The translations under genes were made by a program, and so were the position numbers. The notes below the pieces were generated by a model, which did not search any database, was not told where the DNA came from, and saw nothing but the letters and a program-made list of their open reading frames with translations. Shown piece after piece: positions 8,211 to 19,102 of a stretch of 64,000 nucleotides of DNA (within the stretch, counting starts at the first letter, position 1; every line of letters starts with the position of its first letter). The DNA comes from Comamonadaceae bacterium ALPHA2B. Lineage in GTDB: Bacteria; Pseudomonadota; Gammaproteobacteria; Burkholderiales; Burkholderiaceae_C. The stretch covers positions 186,001-250,000 of the forward strand of contig SCOE01000004.1 of the NCBI GenBank assembly GCA_005503065.1. The letters run 5' to 3'.

Positions 8211-8230
8211 CACCGGCGAAGGCGCCGGTG
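8211..8230. promoter_or_regulatory. Perfect hairpin in the dciA-secA divergent region
   Basis: The sequence CACCGGCG-AAGG-CGCCGGTG is an 8-bp perfect stem with a 4-nt loop. It lies just after a TAAAAT hexamer (about 8197-8202) that could be a -10 element for secA, so it may be in the secA 5' leader, which would then be about 170 nt long. E. coli secA is controlled through a leader (SecM), but no SecM-like peptide is recognised here. The role is not established. Confidence 0.35.
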
Positions 8231-8388
8231 GGCCTGCCCGGCCGACGCTCGGGATGTGCCGAACCCGGGCCGGTGCGTCCGGGCCGGTGCCCTTGCATCG
8301 GCGGCCGGCGGGCCCAACTCATTCACCTTATCTTAGGCTCTTCGACCTGCCTGGCCTGCATCCGCAGGCCCGTGCCGATCCCGCACCC

Positions 8389-11166
<2,778 letters not shown>

Positions 11167-11204
11167 CCCGACGTTCCTCTTTCCCATCAACGCCGTCGAC
11201 GACC

Positions 11205-12434
11205 ATGCCCGTTCATCTTTCGCCCCCGGACCCCAGCAGCCTCCATCCCGTCGCCGGCGTGCGCATCGGCGTCGCCGAGGCCGGCGTGCGGAAGGCCAAC
11301 CGCAAGGACCTCACGGTGATGCTGCTCGACGAAGGCACGGCCGTGGGCGGCGTGTTCACCCAGAACCGCTTCTGCGCCGCGCCGGTGCAGGTCTGCCGCG
11401 ACCACCTGGCACGCGACTTCGGCATCCGCGCCATCGTCATCAACACCGGCAATGCCAATGCGGGCACCGGCGCCGACGGCCTGGCCCGCGCGCGTTCCAC
11501 CTGCATCGCGCTGGCGCGCAAGCTGGATGTGGCGCCCGAACAGATCCTGCCCTTCTCGACCGGCGTGATCATGGAGCCGCTGCCCACCGAGCGCATCGAG
11601 GCGGCGCTGCCCGCGGCCCTGGCCGATGCGGCGCCCGACCACTGGGCGCGCGCGGCCGAGGGCATCATGACCACCGACACCGTGCCCAAGGCCTTCAGCC
11701 GGCAGGTGCAACTGGGCGGCGCCACGGTCACCATCACCGGCATCAGCAAGGGCGCCGGCATGATCCGCCCGAACATGGCGACCATGCTGGGCTTCCTGGC
11801 CACCGACGCGCGCATCGCCCCCTCGCTGATGCAGCCGCTGGCGCTGCGCCTGGCCGAAGGCTCCTTCAACCGCGTGACGATCGACGGCGACACCTCGACC
11901 AATGATTCCTTCGTGGTCTTCGCGACCCAGAAGGCGGCGAACGCGCCCATCGAATCGCTCGACAGCGACGAGGGCCGGCAACTGGTTGCGGCGATGGAAG
12001 CCGTGGCGCGCGACCTGGCCCAGGCCATCGTGCGCGACGGCGAAGGCGCTACCAAGTTCATTACCGTGCGCGTGGAAGGTGGGCGCGATGCCGCCGAGTG
12101 CCGCCAGGTCGCCTACGCGATCGCGCATTCGCCGCTGGTCAAGACCGCCTTCTACGCCAGCGACCCGAACCTGGGACGCATCCTCGCGGCCGTCGGTTAC
12201 GCCGGCATTGCCGACCTCGACCAGACCGGGATCGAGCTGCACCTGGACGACGTGCACGTGGCCACCCAGGGCGGCCGCAACCCCACGTACCGGGAGGAAG
12301 ACGGCCAGCGCGTGATGAAGCAAAGCGAGATCACCGTGCGCGTCGGGCTGGGCCGGGGCAGCGCGAGCGACACGGTCTGGACCTGCGACCTCAGCCACGA
12401 CTACGTGTCGATCAACGCTGACTATAGAAGTTGA
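11205..12434 (+). CDS. argJ: Bifunctional glutamate N-acetyltransferase/ornithine acetyltransferase
   Basis: ArgJ transfers acetyl from N-acetylornithine to glutamate in the cyclic arginine pathway; some forms also use acetyl-CoA. The protein has 409 residues, normal for the family. It is made as a precursor that cuts itself before a threonine in the motif [16 protein letters not shown]; here the nucleophile is Thr193. 'NTGNANAGTG' and the C-terminal '[13 protein letters not shown]' are also characteristic. It follows secA by 38 bp and could be co-transcribed with it. Downstream is a structured repeat-like stretch before the next gene. Confidence 0.96.
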   Translation: MPVHLSPPDPSSLHPVAGVRIGVAEAGVRKANRKDLTVMLLDEGTAVGGVFTQNRFCAAPVQVCRDHLARDFGIRAIVINTGNANAGTGADGLARARSTCIALARKLDVAPEQILPFSTGVIMEPLPTERIEAALPAALADAAPDHWARAAEGIMTTDTVPKAFSRQVQLGGATVTITGISKGAGMIRPNMATMLGFLATDARIAPSLMQPLALRLAEGSFNRVTIDGDTSTNDSFVVFATQKAANAPIESLDSDEGRQLVAAMEAVARDLAQAIVRDGEGATKFITVRVEGGRDAAECRQVAYAIAHSPLVKTAFYASDPNLGRILAAVGYAGIADLDQTGIELHLDDVHVATQGGRNPTYREEDGQRVMKQSEITVRVGLGRGSASDTVWTCDLSHDYVSINADYRS

Positions 12435-12435
12435 C

Positions 12436-12532
12436 ATCCCCCAGGCTGCGCGCACTTCGTGCGCTGCGCCAACCTCCCTTTGCAAGGGGGCGACACCAGC
12501 GGCCCGGCAGAGCCGCTTCCGCGGTGTCCCTG
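12436..12532 (+). repeat. Structured intergenic sequence with nested hairpins
   Basis: The 130-bp gap after argJ contains three dyads in a row: GCGCAC-TTC-GTGCGC (12450-12464), CCCTT-TGC-AAGGG (12476-12488), and a nested stem GACACC..AGCGGC / GCCGCT..GGTGTC (12492-12528). I recall very similar 'CCCCCAGGCTGCG...GCAAGGGGGCGACACCAGCGG' sequences scattered between genes in Comamonadaceae, but only one copy lies in this window, so the repeat nature is from memory, not seen here. Confidence 0.5.
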
Positions 12533-12564
12533 GAATGTGCCGCCGTTGATCCGGAAGTTTTGCG

Positions 12565-13440
12565 ATGAACGACAAGTTTGAGCGACTGATCGAGCGCGCC
12601 GAGGCGCTCATGGCCCGCATCGAATCGGTGCTGCCCCAGCCCCTGGCCGCGCCCGCCGACTGGGGCGCGTCCATCGCCTGGCGCTACCGCCGGCGCAGCT
12701 CGGGCCACGGCACGCTGGAGCCGGTGCGCCACGTGGCGGCCATGTCGCTCGAGTCGCTCAAGGAGATCGACGTCCAGAAGGAGAAGATCGAGCGCAACAC
12801 GCGCCAGTTCGTCGAGGGCAAGCCGGCCAACAACGTGCTGCTGACCGGCGCGCGCGGCACCGGCAAGTCCTCGCTGGTGCGCGCCTGCCTGCATGCCTTC
12901 GCGGCGCAGGGGCTGCGGCTGATCGAGGTCGACAAGGCCGACCTGGTCGATTTGCCGGACATCGTCGAGGTGGTCGCCGGCCGGCCCGAGAAGTTCATCG
13001 TCTTCAGCGACGACCTGAGCTTCGACGAGGGCGAGCCGGGCTACAAGGCGCTCAAGTCCATCCTCGACGGCTCGGTGGCCGCGTCGACCGCCAACGTGCT
13101 GATCTATGCGACCAGCAACCGGCGCCACCTGCTGCCCGAGTACATGAAGGAGAACCTCAGCTACACGCACACCGATGATGGCGAGGTCCATCCCGGCGAG
13201 GTGGTGGAGGAGAAGATCTCGCTCTCGGAGCGCTTCGGGCTGTGGGTCAGCTTCTACCCCTTCAACCAGGCCGAGTACCTTGCCATCGTGGCGCAGTGGC
13301 TGTCGTCCTTCGGCGTCGATGCCGCGGCCATCGAGGCGGCGAAGCCCGAGGCGCTGGTCTGGGCGCTGGAGCGCGGCTCGCGCAGCGGGCGGGTGGCCTA
13401 CCAGTTCGCCCGCGACCATGCAGGACGGGCCGTGGCATGA
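12565..13440 (+). CDS. DUF815-type AAA ATP-binding protein
   Basis: This 291-residue protein has Walker A in LLTGARGTGKSSLVRAC (about residues 92-108) and Walker B in FIVFSDDLSFDEGE, in the arrangement of the DUF815 ATPase family. Members are widespread in betaproteobacteria next to mutT and secA, but their task is not established. The N-terminal 80 residues are helical and without a known domain. The last codons overlap the mutT start by ATGA, indicating translational coupling and one operon with mutT. Confidence 0.85.
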   Translation: MNDKFERLIERAEALMARIESVLPQPLAAPADWGASIAWRYRRRSSGHGTLEPVRHVAAMSLESLKEIDVQKEKIERNTRQFVEGKPANNVLLTGARGTGKSSLVRACLHAFAAQGLRLIEVDKADLVDLPDIVEVVAGRPEKFIVFSDDLSFDEGEPGYKALKSILDGSVAASTANVLIYATSNRRHLLPEYMKENLSYTHTDDGEVHPGEVVEEKISLSERFGLWVSFYPFNQAEYLAIVAQWLSSFGVDAAAIEAAKPEALVWALERGSRSGRVAYQFARDHAGRAVA

Positions 13441-13871
13441 ACCCGACTCCCGCGCCCCGCAAGCACACCGAAGTCGCGGTCGGCATCCTCATCGCGCCCG
13501 ACGGCGCGCTGCTGCTCAGCACCCGGCCGGAAGGCAAGCCCTACGCCGGCTACTGGGAGTTCCCGGGCGGCAAGATCGAGGCTGGAGAGACGGTGGAGCA
13601 GGCCTTGCGGCGTGAGCTCGAGGAGGAGCTGGGCATCACCATCGCCGCGGCCGAGGTCTGGCGTGTGACCGAGCACGACTACCCGCATGCGCTGGTGCGC
13701 CTGCACTGGTGCAAGGTCACGGCCTGGAGCGGCGAGTTCGAGATGCGCGAAGGCCAGCGCATGTGCTGGCAGCAGCTGCCGCTGGAGGTCGAACCCGTGC
13801 TGCCCGGCGCGCTGCCGGTGCTGGCCTGGCTGGCCGAGGAACGTGGCCTGCCTTCATCGCTATCGAATTGA
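13437..13871 (+). CDS. mutT: NUDIX hydrolase, MutT-type 8-oxo-dGTP diphosphatase
   Basis: The protein has 144 residues from ATG 13437, which overlaps the stop of the ATPase gene. The Nudix box runs from about residue 45: GGKIEAGET followed by ALRRELEEELGI. The start TEVAVGILIAPDGALLLSTRPEGKPYAGYWEFPGG is typical of MutT, which removes oxidised dGTP and prevents A:T to C:G errors. The last codons (SSLSN and the TGA) fall inside a copy of the 17-bp dispersed palindrome at 13859-13875, so the repeat provides the stop codon of this gene. Function by family is well supported; the exact substrate could also be another nucleotide. Confidence 0.9.
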   Translation: MNPTPAPRKHTEVAVGILIAPDGALLLSTRPEGKPYAGYWEFPGGKIEAGETVEQALRRELEEELGITIAAAEVWRVTEHDYPHALVRLHWCKVTAWSGEFEMREGQRMCWQQLPLEVEPVLPGALPVLAWLAEERGLPSSLSN

Positions 13872-13917
13872 TAGCTGCCTGCGCCCGTCCAGCGGGCGCT
13901 GCGGGCCGATTCGGCTC
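13859..13917 (+). repeat. Dispersed palindrome repeat, copy A
   Basis: Core GCTATCGAATTGATAGC (13859-13875) followed by TGC and a second stem GCGCCCG-tccag-CGGGCGC, then CTGCGGGCCGATTCGGCT. The mutT stop codon lies inside the core. Copy B (14708) repeats the tail almost word for word. Confidence 0.85.
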
Positions 13918-13925
13918 AGAAAAAA

Positions 13926-14684
13926 TCAGGCCGCGATCGAATAGCCGCCATCCACCGGGATCGCCGCGCCGGTGACGAAGTCCGACGCCGCGCTGGCCAG
14001 GAACACCGCCGTGCCGGCAAGGTCCTTGGGCTGGCCCCAGCGGCCCGCCGCAGTGCGGGCGACCACGCGCTCGTTCAGGCCAGGCACCTGGGCGCGGGCG
14101 CCGTCGGTCAGATCGGTCGCGATCCAGCCCGGCAGGATGGCATTGACCTGGATGCCGTCCGCCGCCCACGACGCCGCCGTGGCCTTGGTCAGCTGCACGA
14201 TGCCGCCCTTGCTCGCCCCATAGGCCGGCGCATAGGGCGCGCCGAAGATGGACATCATCGAGCCGATGTTGATGATCTTGCCGCCACCGCCGCGCTTCAT
14301 CGGCGGGTGCGCCGCGCGGCTGCAGAGAAAGGCGCTGGTGAGGTTGGTGTCCATCACCTGGTGCCATTCGACGAGCTGCAACTGGTCGACCGGCTTGCGC
14401 ACCGTGGTGCCGGCATTGTTGACCAGGATGTCGAGCCGGCCGCAGCGCTCGGCCACGGCGTCGAACAGCGCCTGCACCGAGGCCTCGTCGGTCACGTCGG
14501 CCGCGATGGCGAAGCTGTCGCTGCCGGCGGCGCGCAACTGCGCGACTGCGCCCTCCGACTTCTGCGCATTGCGCGCCGCGACGACCACGCGCGCACCGGC
14601 CTGTGCCAGCCCCAGCGCCATGCCCAGGCCGATGCCCCCGTTGCCGCCGGTGACGAGCGCGACCTTGCCTGCGAGATCGAACAT
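13926..14684 (-). CDS. SDR-family oxidoreductase (gluconate/KduD-like)
   Basis: This is a classical short-chain dehydrogenase of 252 residues. The NAD(P) motif TGGNGGIG, NNAG, the catalytic Ser in 'INIGSMMS', and YGASK (Tyr and Lys) are all present, and the C-terminal 'SDFVTGAAIPVDGGYS' fits. The sequence resembles 2-deoxy-D-gluconate 3-dehydrogenase or gluconate 5-dehydrogenase type SDRs, but substrate is not fixed by sequence. AAGGAG lies just before the start. It is flanked by two copies of the dispersed palindrome (13859 and 14708) and has no obvious operon partner. Confidence 0.85.
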   Translation of the reverse strand: MFDLAGKVALVTGGNGGIGLGMALGLAQAGARVVVAARNAQKSEGAVAQLRAAGSDSFAIAADVTDEASVQALFDAVAERCGRLDILVNNAGTTVRKPVDQLQLVEWHQVMDTNLTSAFLCSRAAHPPMKRGGGGKIINIGSMMSIFGAPYAPAYGASKGGIVQLTKATAASWAADGIQVNAILPGWIATDLTDGARAQVPGLNERVVARTAAGRWGQPKDLAGTAVFLASAASDFVTGAAIPVDGGYSIAA

Positions 14685-14707
14685 CCGATCAGTCTCCTTG
14701 TGATGTT

Positions 14708-14766
14708 GCTATGAAAAGAATAGCTGCTCGCGCCCGGCCGGCGGGCGCTGCGGGCCGATTCGGCTC
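14708..14766 (+). repeat. Dispersed palindrome repeat, copy B
   Basis: Core GCTATGAAAAGAATAGC (14708-14724), then TGCTC and the second stem GCGCCCG-gccgg-CGGGCGC, then CTGCGGGCCGATTCGGCT. The tail is nearly identical to copy A, and the two copies bracket the SDR gene in direct orientation. Confidence 0.85.
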
Positions 14767-14901
14767 TAAAACGCCAAGCGCCGAAGGCAACGGGTGCCAA
14801 GTCACGCAGAAGAGGCAAAGAAGACTTCTTGCATTCCTTCTGCGCCCTTTGCGCAACCTTCGCGCCCTCTGCGTTCGGCTGTCCGTATTCTCGAGACGAA
14901 G

Positions 14902-15939
14902 CTACAGGATCCGGTTGAACCAGAACAGCGACAGCGCCGCCGACAGAAGGGCCAGCAGCGCCGCACCCATGGCGAAGAGGGCCGAAATCTCGGTCTCCTT
15001 CTTCTCCACCGTCAGGCGCGAGCTCAGCGTGTCGTACACCTTCTTCAGGTCCTGCGCCGTGCCGGCGTAGAAGTACTCGGCCGAGGTCTGCTTGGCCACG
15101 GCCTTGAGCGTCTCCTCGTCCAGCCGCACCCGCATCGACCAGCCCTCGAAGCCGATGGTCTCGCCGTCGACGGTGCCGACACCCACCGTGTACACCCGCA
15201 CGCCGCGGTCGGCCGCGACCTTGGCGGCGTCGAGCGGATCGACGCCCGTGGTGCGCTGGCCGTCGGTCAGCATGATGATCGCCGCCGAGGTGTAGGAGCC
15301 CGGCGCCACGGGCGTGAACTCCTTCTTCTGCTTGCCCGCCTGCTCGATCGCGACGCCCTGGCGCCGGCTCTGGGCGCCGAAGTCGCCGACGTCGATGCCC
15401 GCATCCGGGAACAGCGTGGCCAGCGACACCACGATGGCGTTGCCCGTGGCCGTGGCGCGCTGCAGCTGGAAGGAGTCGATGGCGGCGACCAGGTCCTCCC
15501 GGTTGGTGGTTGGCAGCTGCGCCACGTTGGCGCTGCCCGCGAAGGCCACCACGCCCACCTTCACGTTGCGCGGCAGGTCCTTGATGAAGCCCTTGGCGGC
15601 TTCCTGCGCGGCGACCAGGCGGTTGGGCTTAACGTCCTCGGCCCGCATGCTGCCCGACACGTCCATCGCGAGGATGATGGTCTGCTGATTCGACGGCAGC
15701 ACCACCACCGCCATCGGCCGCGCCGCCGCGATCAGCATCGCCACCATGGCCAGCAGGAAGAGCAACGGCGGAATGTGGCGGCGCACCGTCTGGCCCGCGC
15801 CCATCGCCTCGCGCACGATCGACAGGCTGGCGTAACGCAGCGCCAGCTTCTTCTTGCGGCGCAGCAGCCACACGTAGAGCAGCACCAGCACGGGCACCGC
15901 CAGCAACAGCCAGAGGAATTGGGGCCAGAGGAAGGTCAT
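14902..15939 (-). CDS. VWA-domain membrane protein (BatA-like)
   Basis: The protein has 345 residues from ATG 15939. It has a short N-terminal membrane segment (about 7-27), a second (about 57-75), a von Willebrand A domain with the MIDAS motif DVSGS at residues 93-97 and 'MLTDG', and a last membrane helix at the C-terminus. It forms the end of a MoxR-DUF58-VWA operon, a layout linked to chaperone-like maturation of metal or envelope proteins, though the client is rarely known. The longer open frame to 16236 is a shadow of the DUF58 gene. Confidence 0.85.
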   Translation of the reverse strand: MTFLWPQFLWLLLAVPVLVLLYVWLLRRKKKLALRYASLSIVREAMGAGQTVRRHIPPLLFLLAMVAMLIAAARPMAVVVLPSNQQTIILAMDVSGSMRAEDVKPNRLVAAQEAAKGFIKDLPRNVKVGVVAFAGSANVAQLPTTNREDLVAAIDSFQLQRATATGNAIVVSLATLFPDAGIDVGDFGAQSRRQGVAIEQAGKQKKEFTPVAPGSYTSAAIIMLTDGQRTTGVDPLDAAKVAADRGVRVYTVGVGTVDGETIGFEGWSMRVRLDEETLKAVAKQTSAEYFYAGTAQDLKKVYDTLSSRLTVEKKETEISALFAMGAALLALLSAALSLFWFNRIL

Positions 15940-15998
15940 GGCGATGCTCCGGGGCGATCGGCAGGGCCGGGTGGGTTCGTCATCGGCTGGGTCATCAT
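15936..15998 (-). other. 20-codon open frame between DUF58 and VWA genes
   Basis: A small frame starts with ATGATG at 15998 and ends at 15936, its TGA overlapping the VWA start (ATGA). In many related MoxR operons a DUF4381 gene lies exactly here. This frame (MMTQPMTNPPGP...) is too short to be that protein but could be its surviving ends after an in-frame loss, or only a coupling leader. Not recognisable on its own. Confidence 0.25.
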
Positions 15999-16987
15999 GC
16001 GGCGGCTCCGCGCGGGCCGGCGGCGGGCAGGGCGCGCACGCGGCGCTTGCGCATGTCGGCGAAGCGCACGATGGCCTCGACCAGGTCGTCGTCGGTCGAG
16101 AGTTCCAGCGCGTCGACGCCGGCGCGTGCCAGCGCGTCGCGCAGCGTCTGTTCGCGTTCGGCGGCGATGCGGGCGAAGCGCTTGCGAAAGCCTCGGTCGT
16201 GCGTGTCGACCCACAGCTGCTCGCCCGTCTCGGCATCGCGCAGCGGCACCAGGCCCAGGTCGGGCAACTCGAGCTCGAGCGGATCGAACAGGCGCACCGC
16301 GATCACCTCGTGGCGCTGCGCCAGCTGGCCCAGCGGTTTCTCCCAGCCGGGCTCGCTCAGGAAGTCGGACACCACGAAGACCGTGGCGCGGCGCGGCATC
16401 ATCACCGCGGCCGAGCGCAGCAGGTCCGACAGGCGGGTCATGCCCTGCGCCTTGTCGGCCTTGGCCTCCGGCGCCCGGCGCGCCATCGCGTGCAGCAGGC
16501 GCAGCACGTGCTGGCGGCCGCTGCGCGGCGGCAGCACGTGCTCCAGGTCGGTGCCGTAGACCAGTGCGCCGACGCGGTTGCCGTGCCGCGTGAGCAGCCG
16601 CGCCAGCACGCCGACGAAGCCCTGCGAGATCTCCCGCTTGGCCCGCGTGCCGGAACCGAAATCCACCGAGCGGCTCAGGTCGAGCACGAACCAGGCGGCC
16701 ATCTCGCGGTCTTCCGTGAACACGCGCACGTGCGGCTGCTGCAGCCGTGCCGTCACGTTCCAGTCGATGTGGCGCACGTCGTCGTGCAATTGGTACTCGC
16801 GCAGGTCGGCCAGGTCCAGGCCGGTGCCGCGCATCAGGGTGCGGTAGTTGCCCTGCAGCAGGCCGTCGAGGCGGCGGATGACGGTCCATTCGAGGCGGCG
16901 CAGTGCGCGCTCGGCTGCGCCGCCCTCGGGCAGGGCGTCGTTGGCTGCCGCGGCCGGCAGCGATTTCCTACGCCACCAGCTTGTCAT
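15995..16987 (-). CDS. DUF58-domain protein
   Basis: This 330-residue protein has the DUF58 core: 'YQLHDDVRHIDWNVTARL' followed by 'VRVFTEDREMAAWFVLDLSRS'. The region looks like a degenerate VWA fold. DUF58 proteins go with MoxR ATPases and are thought to act as partners in the assembly or activation of client proteins. Its 5' end overlaps the MoxR stop by 20 bp, so the genes are translationally coupled. No membrane segments are predicted by eye, in contrast to many DUF58 proteins. Confidence 0.88.
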   Translation of the reverse strand: MTSWWRRKSLPAAAANDALPEGGAAERALRRLEWTVIRRLDGLLQGNYRTLMRGTGLDLADLREYQLHDDVRHIDWNVTARLQQPHVRVFTEDREMAAWFVLDLSRSVDFGSGTRAKREISQGFVGVLARLLTRHGNRVGALVYGTDLEHVLPPRSGRQHVLRLLHAMARRAPEAKADKAQGMTRLSDLLRSAAVMMPRRATVFVVSDFLSEPGWEKPLGQLAQRHEVIAVRLFDPLELELPDLGLVPLRDAETGEQLWVDTHDRGFRKRFARIAAEREQTLRDALARAGVDALELSTDDDLVEAIVRFADMRKRRVRALPAAGPRGAAA

Positions 16988-17990
16988 GTTCCAGGGGCTT
17001 GGGAGGGGCGGGCACGGCCCGCATGATGCGTTCGACCAGGATGTCGGGCGTGAGCCCTTCGGACAGGCCTTCGTACGACAGGGTGACGCGGTGGCGCAGC
17101 ACGTCGGGCACCAGGTCGCTCATGTCCTCGGGCAGCGCATAGGTGCGGCCGCGCAGCATGGCCAGCGCCCGCGCGCCTTCCGTGAGGTTGATGGTTGCTC
17201 GCGGGCTGGCACCGAAGGTGATGAGCTGGCGCGTGTCCTTGAGCCCGAATTTCTCGGGCGTGCGCGTGGCCGACACCAGCTTCACCGCGTATTGGATGAG
17301 CGACGGGTCGACGTACACGTGGCGCGCCTGCGCCTGCAGCGCGGCCAACTGGTCGGTGGTGGCCACGGGCGCGGCCTCGAGCTTCTCGCCGATCACGCGC
17401 TGCACGATGACGAACTCTTCCTCGTCGGTCGGGTAGTCGACCAGCACCTTCATCATGAAGCGGTCGACCTGGGCCTCGGGCAGCGGGTAGGTGCCTTCGG
17501 TCTCGATGGGGTTCTGCGTGGCCATCACGAGGAAGGGCTTGGGCACCTTGTGCGTCTCGCCCGCGATCGTGACCTGGCGCTCCTGCATCACCTCCAGCAG
17601 CGCGCTCTGCACCTTGGCCGGCGCGCGGTTGATTTCGTCGGCCAGCAGCAGGTTGGCGAACACCGGGCCCAGCGCGGTGGAGAAGTCGCCGGTCTTCTGG
17701 TTGTAGATGCGCGTGCCCACCAGGTCGGCCGGCACCAGGTCGGGCGTGAACTGGATGCGCTTGAACTGGCCGCGCACCGTGTCGGCCAGCGTCTTCACCG
17801 TCAACGTCTTGGCCAGCCCGGGCACGCCCTCGACCAGCAGGTGGCCGCCGGCGAGCATCGCCACCATCACGCGCTCCAGGAAGCGGTCCTGGCCCACGAC
17901 GACGCGCTTGACCTGGTAGAGGATCTGCTCCATCAGTTCGGCCGTGGCGGCCGGCGTGTGGCCGTTGTCGGGGGTGGGCGTGTCGGTCAT
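16968..17990 (-). CDS. MoxR-family AAA+ ATPase
   Basis: The protein has 340 residues from ATG 17990. Walker A is GVPGLAKT at residues 55-62; Walker B is in LLADEINRAPAKVQSALLEVMQE; 'MATQNPIETEGTYPLPEAQ.DRF' is the MoxR signature with sensor 1. The upstream reading to 18062 overlaps the protease gene region and is not used. It heads the MoxR-DUF58-VWA operon and should drive conformational changes of client proteins with ATP. The client is unknown here. Confidence 0.92.
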   Translation of the reverse strand: MTDTPTPDNGHTPAATAELMEQILYQVKRVVVGQDRFLERVMVAMLAGGHLLVEGVPGLAKTLTVKTLADTVRGQFKRIQFTPDLVPADLVGTRIYNQKTGDFSTALGPVFANLLLADEINRAPAKVQSALLEVMQERQVTIAGETHKVPKPFLVMATQNPIETEGTYPLPEAQVDRFMMKVLVDYPTDEEEFVIVQRVIGEKLEAAPVATTDQLAALQAQARHVYVDPSLIQYAVKLVSATRTPEKFGLKDTRQLITFGASPRATINLTEGARALAMLRGRTYALPEDMSDLVPDVLRHRVTLSYEGLSEGLTPDILVERIMRAVPAPPKPLEHDKLVA

Positions 17991-18027
17991 GCGGCGTTCT
18001 CCGGGGCAGTGGGCAGAGGGTGAGTCG

Positions 18028-19014
18028 TCAGAAGGGCGGCGAGCCGGCGGCGCTGGCAGCATTCTCGATGGGCACGGCGAAGCCGATGCCGATGAAGGTG
18101 CGCTGCTGCGTCGGGTTGAGGATGGCGGTCACCACGCCGAGCACCTCGCCATCCATGTTGATCAGGGGGCCGCCCGAGTTGCCGGGGTTGGCCGCGGCGT
18201 CGAACTGGATCAGGTTGCCCAGTTCCTGCTTGCCCTCGGGCGAGCGGAAGGAGCGCTTGAGCCCCGACACCACGCCGGCCGAGACCGAGGGCCCGATGCC
18301 GAAGGGAAAGCCCACGGCAGCCACCTGGTCGCCGGGACGCAGGTCGGCGGTGGAGCGCATGGTGGCGGCCACCAGGTCGTCGGGGATCTTCTGCGCCTGC
18401 AGCACCGCGAGGTCGTTCTCGGGCTGCACGCCGGTGATGGTGGCGGGCGACTCCAGGCCGTCGAAGAACGTCACCCTGATCTTGTCCGCGCCGGCGACCA
18501 CGTGCAGGTTGGTCAGGATTACGCCCTTGTCGACGATCACCACGCCGGTGCCCACGCCGCGTTCGACCTCGCCGGGCGGGCCGTCGGCCTCCGGCGGCTT
18601 GCCCTTGGCCATGTTCCGGCCGCGTTTCTCGGTCTTGGCCTCGGGCGTTTTCTTTTCCTCGCCGTAGCCGACCACGCGCACGACCGAGGGCCGGATGATG
18701 TCGGCCGCCTTGGCGGCGGGGGAGGGCAGGGTGTTGGTCTGCAGCGTGCGCAGCACGGCCGCGTCGATGTCCTTCTGCGTCAGCGTGTGGCCGGCCGCGC
18801 GGGGCCACAGGTAGCCGGCGCCTGCCGCCGCGCCCATCGCCACGACGAGCGTCAGCGCCAACGCGGCGCGGCCGGGTGCCCGGCCGCGCGGGGCGGTGGA
18901 TGGCGCCGCCTCGCCCGGTGGCGCGCCGGCTTCGGGCGCGATCGTGTCCTCGGCGACCTCCTCGGTCGGCGGCGAGCTTCGGGGCGAGCGGCTGTAGCGG
19001 GCGGGCCTGCGCAT
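18028..19014 (-). CDS. Membrane-anchored S1C serine protease (DegP-like without PDZ)
   Basis: The start chosen is ATG 19014, which has a strong GGAGGT site about 7 nt upstream; an ATG at 19038 lacks one. The 328-residue protein has a Pro/Ala-rich cytosolic N-tail, a single membrane segment (about 51-70), a linker with a charged insertion (about 118-150), and a trypsin-like domain with the catalytic triad His171 (TNLHVV), Asp201 (ENDLAV) and Ser280 (GNSGGP). There is no PDZ domain, unlike DegP or DegS. It probably cleaves in the periplasm. It lies upstream of moxR on the same strand with a short gap, and diverges from tatD. Confidence 0.85.
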   Translation of the reverse strand: MRRPARYSRSPRSSPPTEEVAEDTIAPEAGAPPGEAAPSTAPRGRAPGRAALALTLVVAMGAAAGAGYLWPRAAGHTLTQKDIDAAVLRTLQTNTLPSPAAKAADIIRPSVVRVVGYGEEKKTPEAKTEKRGRNMAKGKPPEADGPPGEVERGVGTGVVIVDKGVILTNLHVVAGADKIRVTFFDGLESPATITGVQPENDLAVLQAQKIPDDLVAATMRSTADLRPGDQVAAVGFPFGIGPSVSAGVVSGLKRSFRSPEGKQELGNLIQFDAAANPGNSGGPLINMDGEVLGVVTAILNPTQQRTFIGIGFAVPIENAASAAGSPPF

Positions 19015-19102
19015 GGATGCACCTCCGGCGAAAAGCATGCGGGAACGGTTTCACAGTAGCACGCTTTGTTCCCAGGCGCATGCCTTGATGCATCATGACC
19101 GC

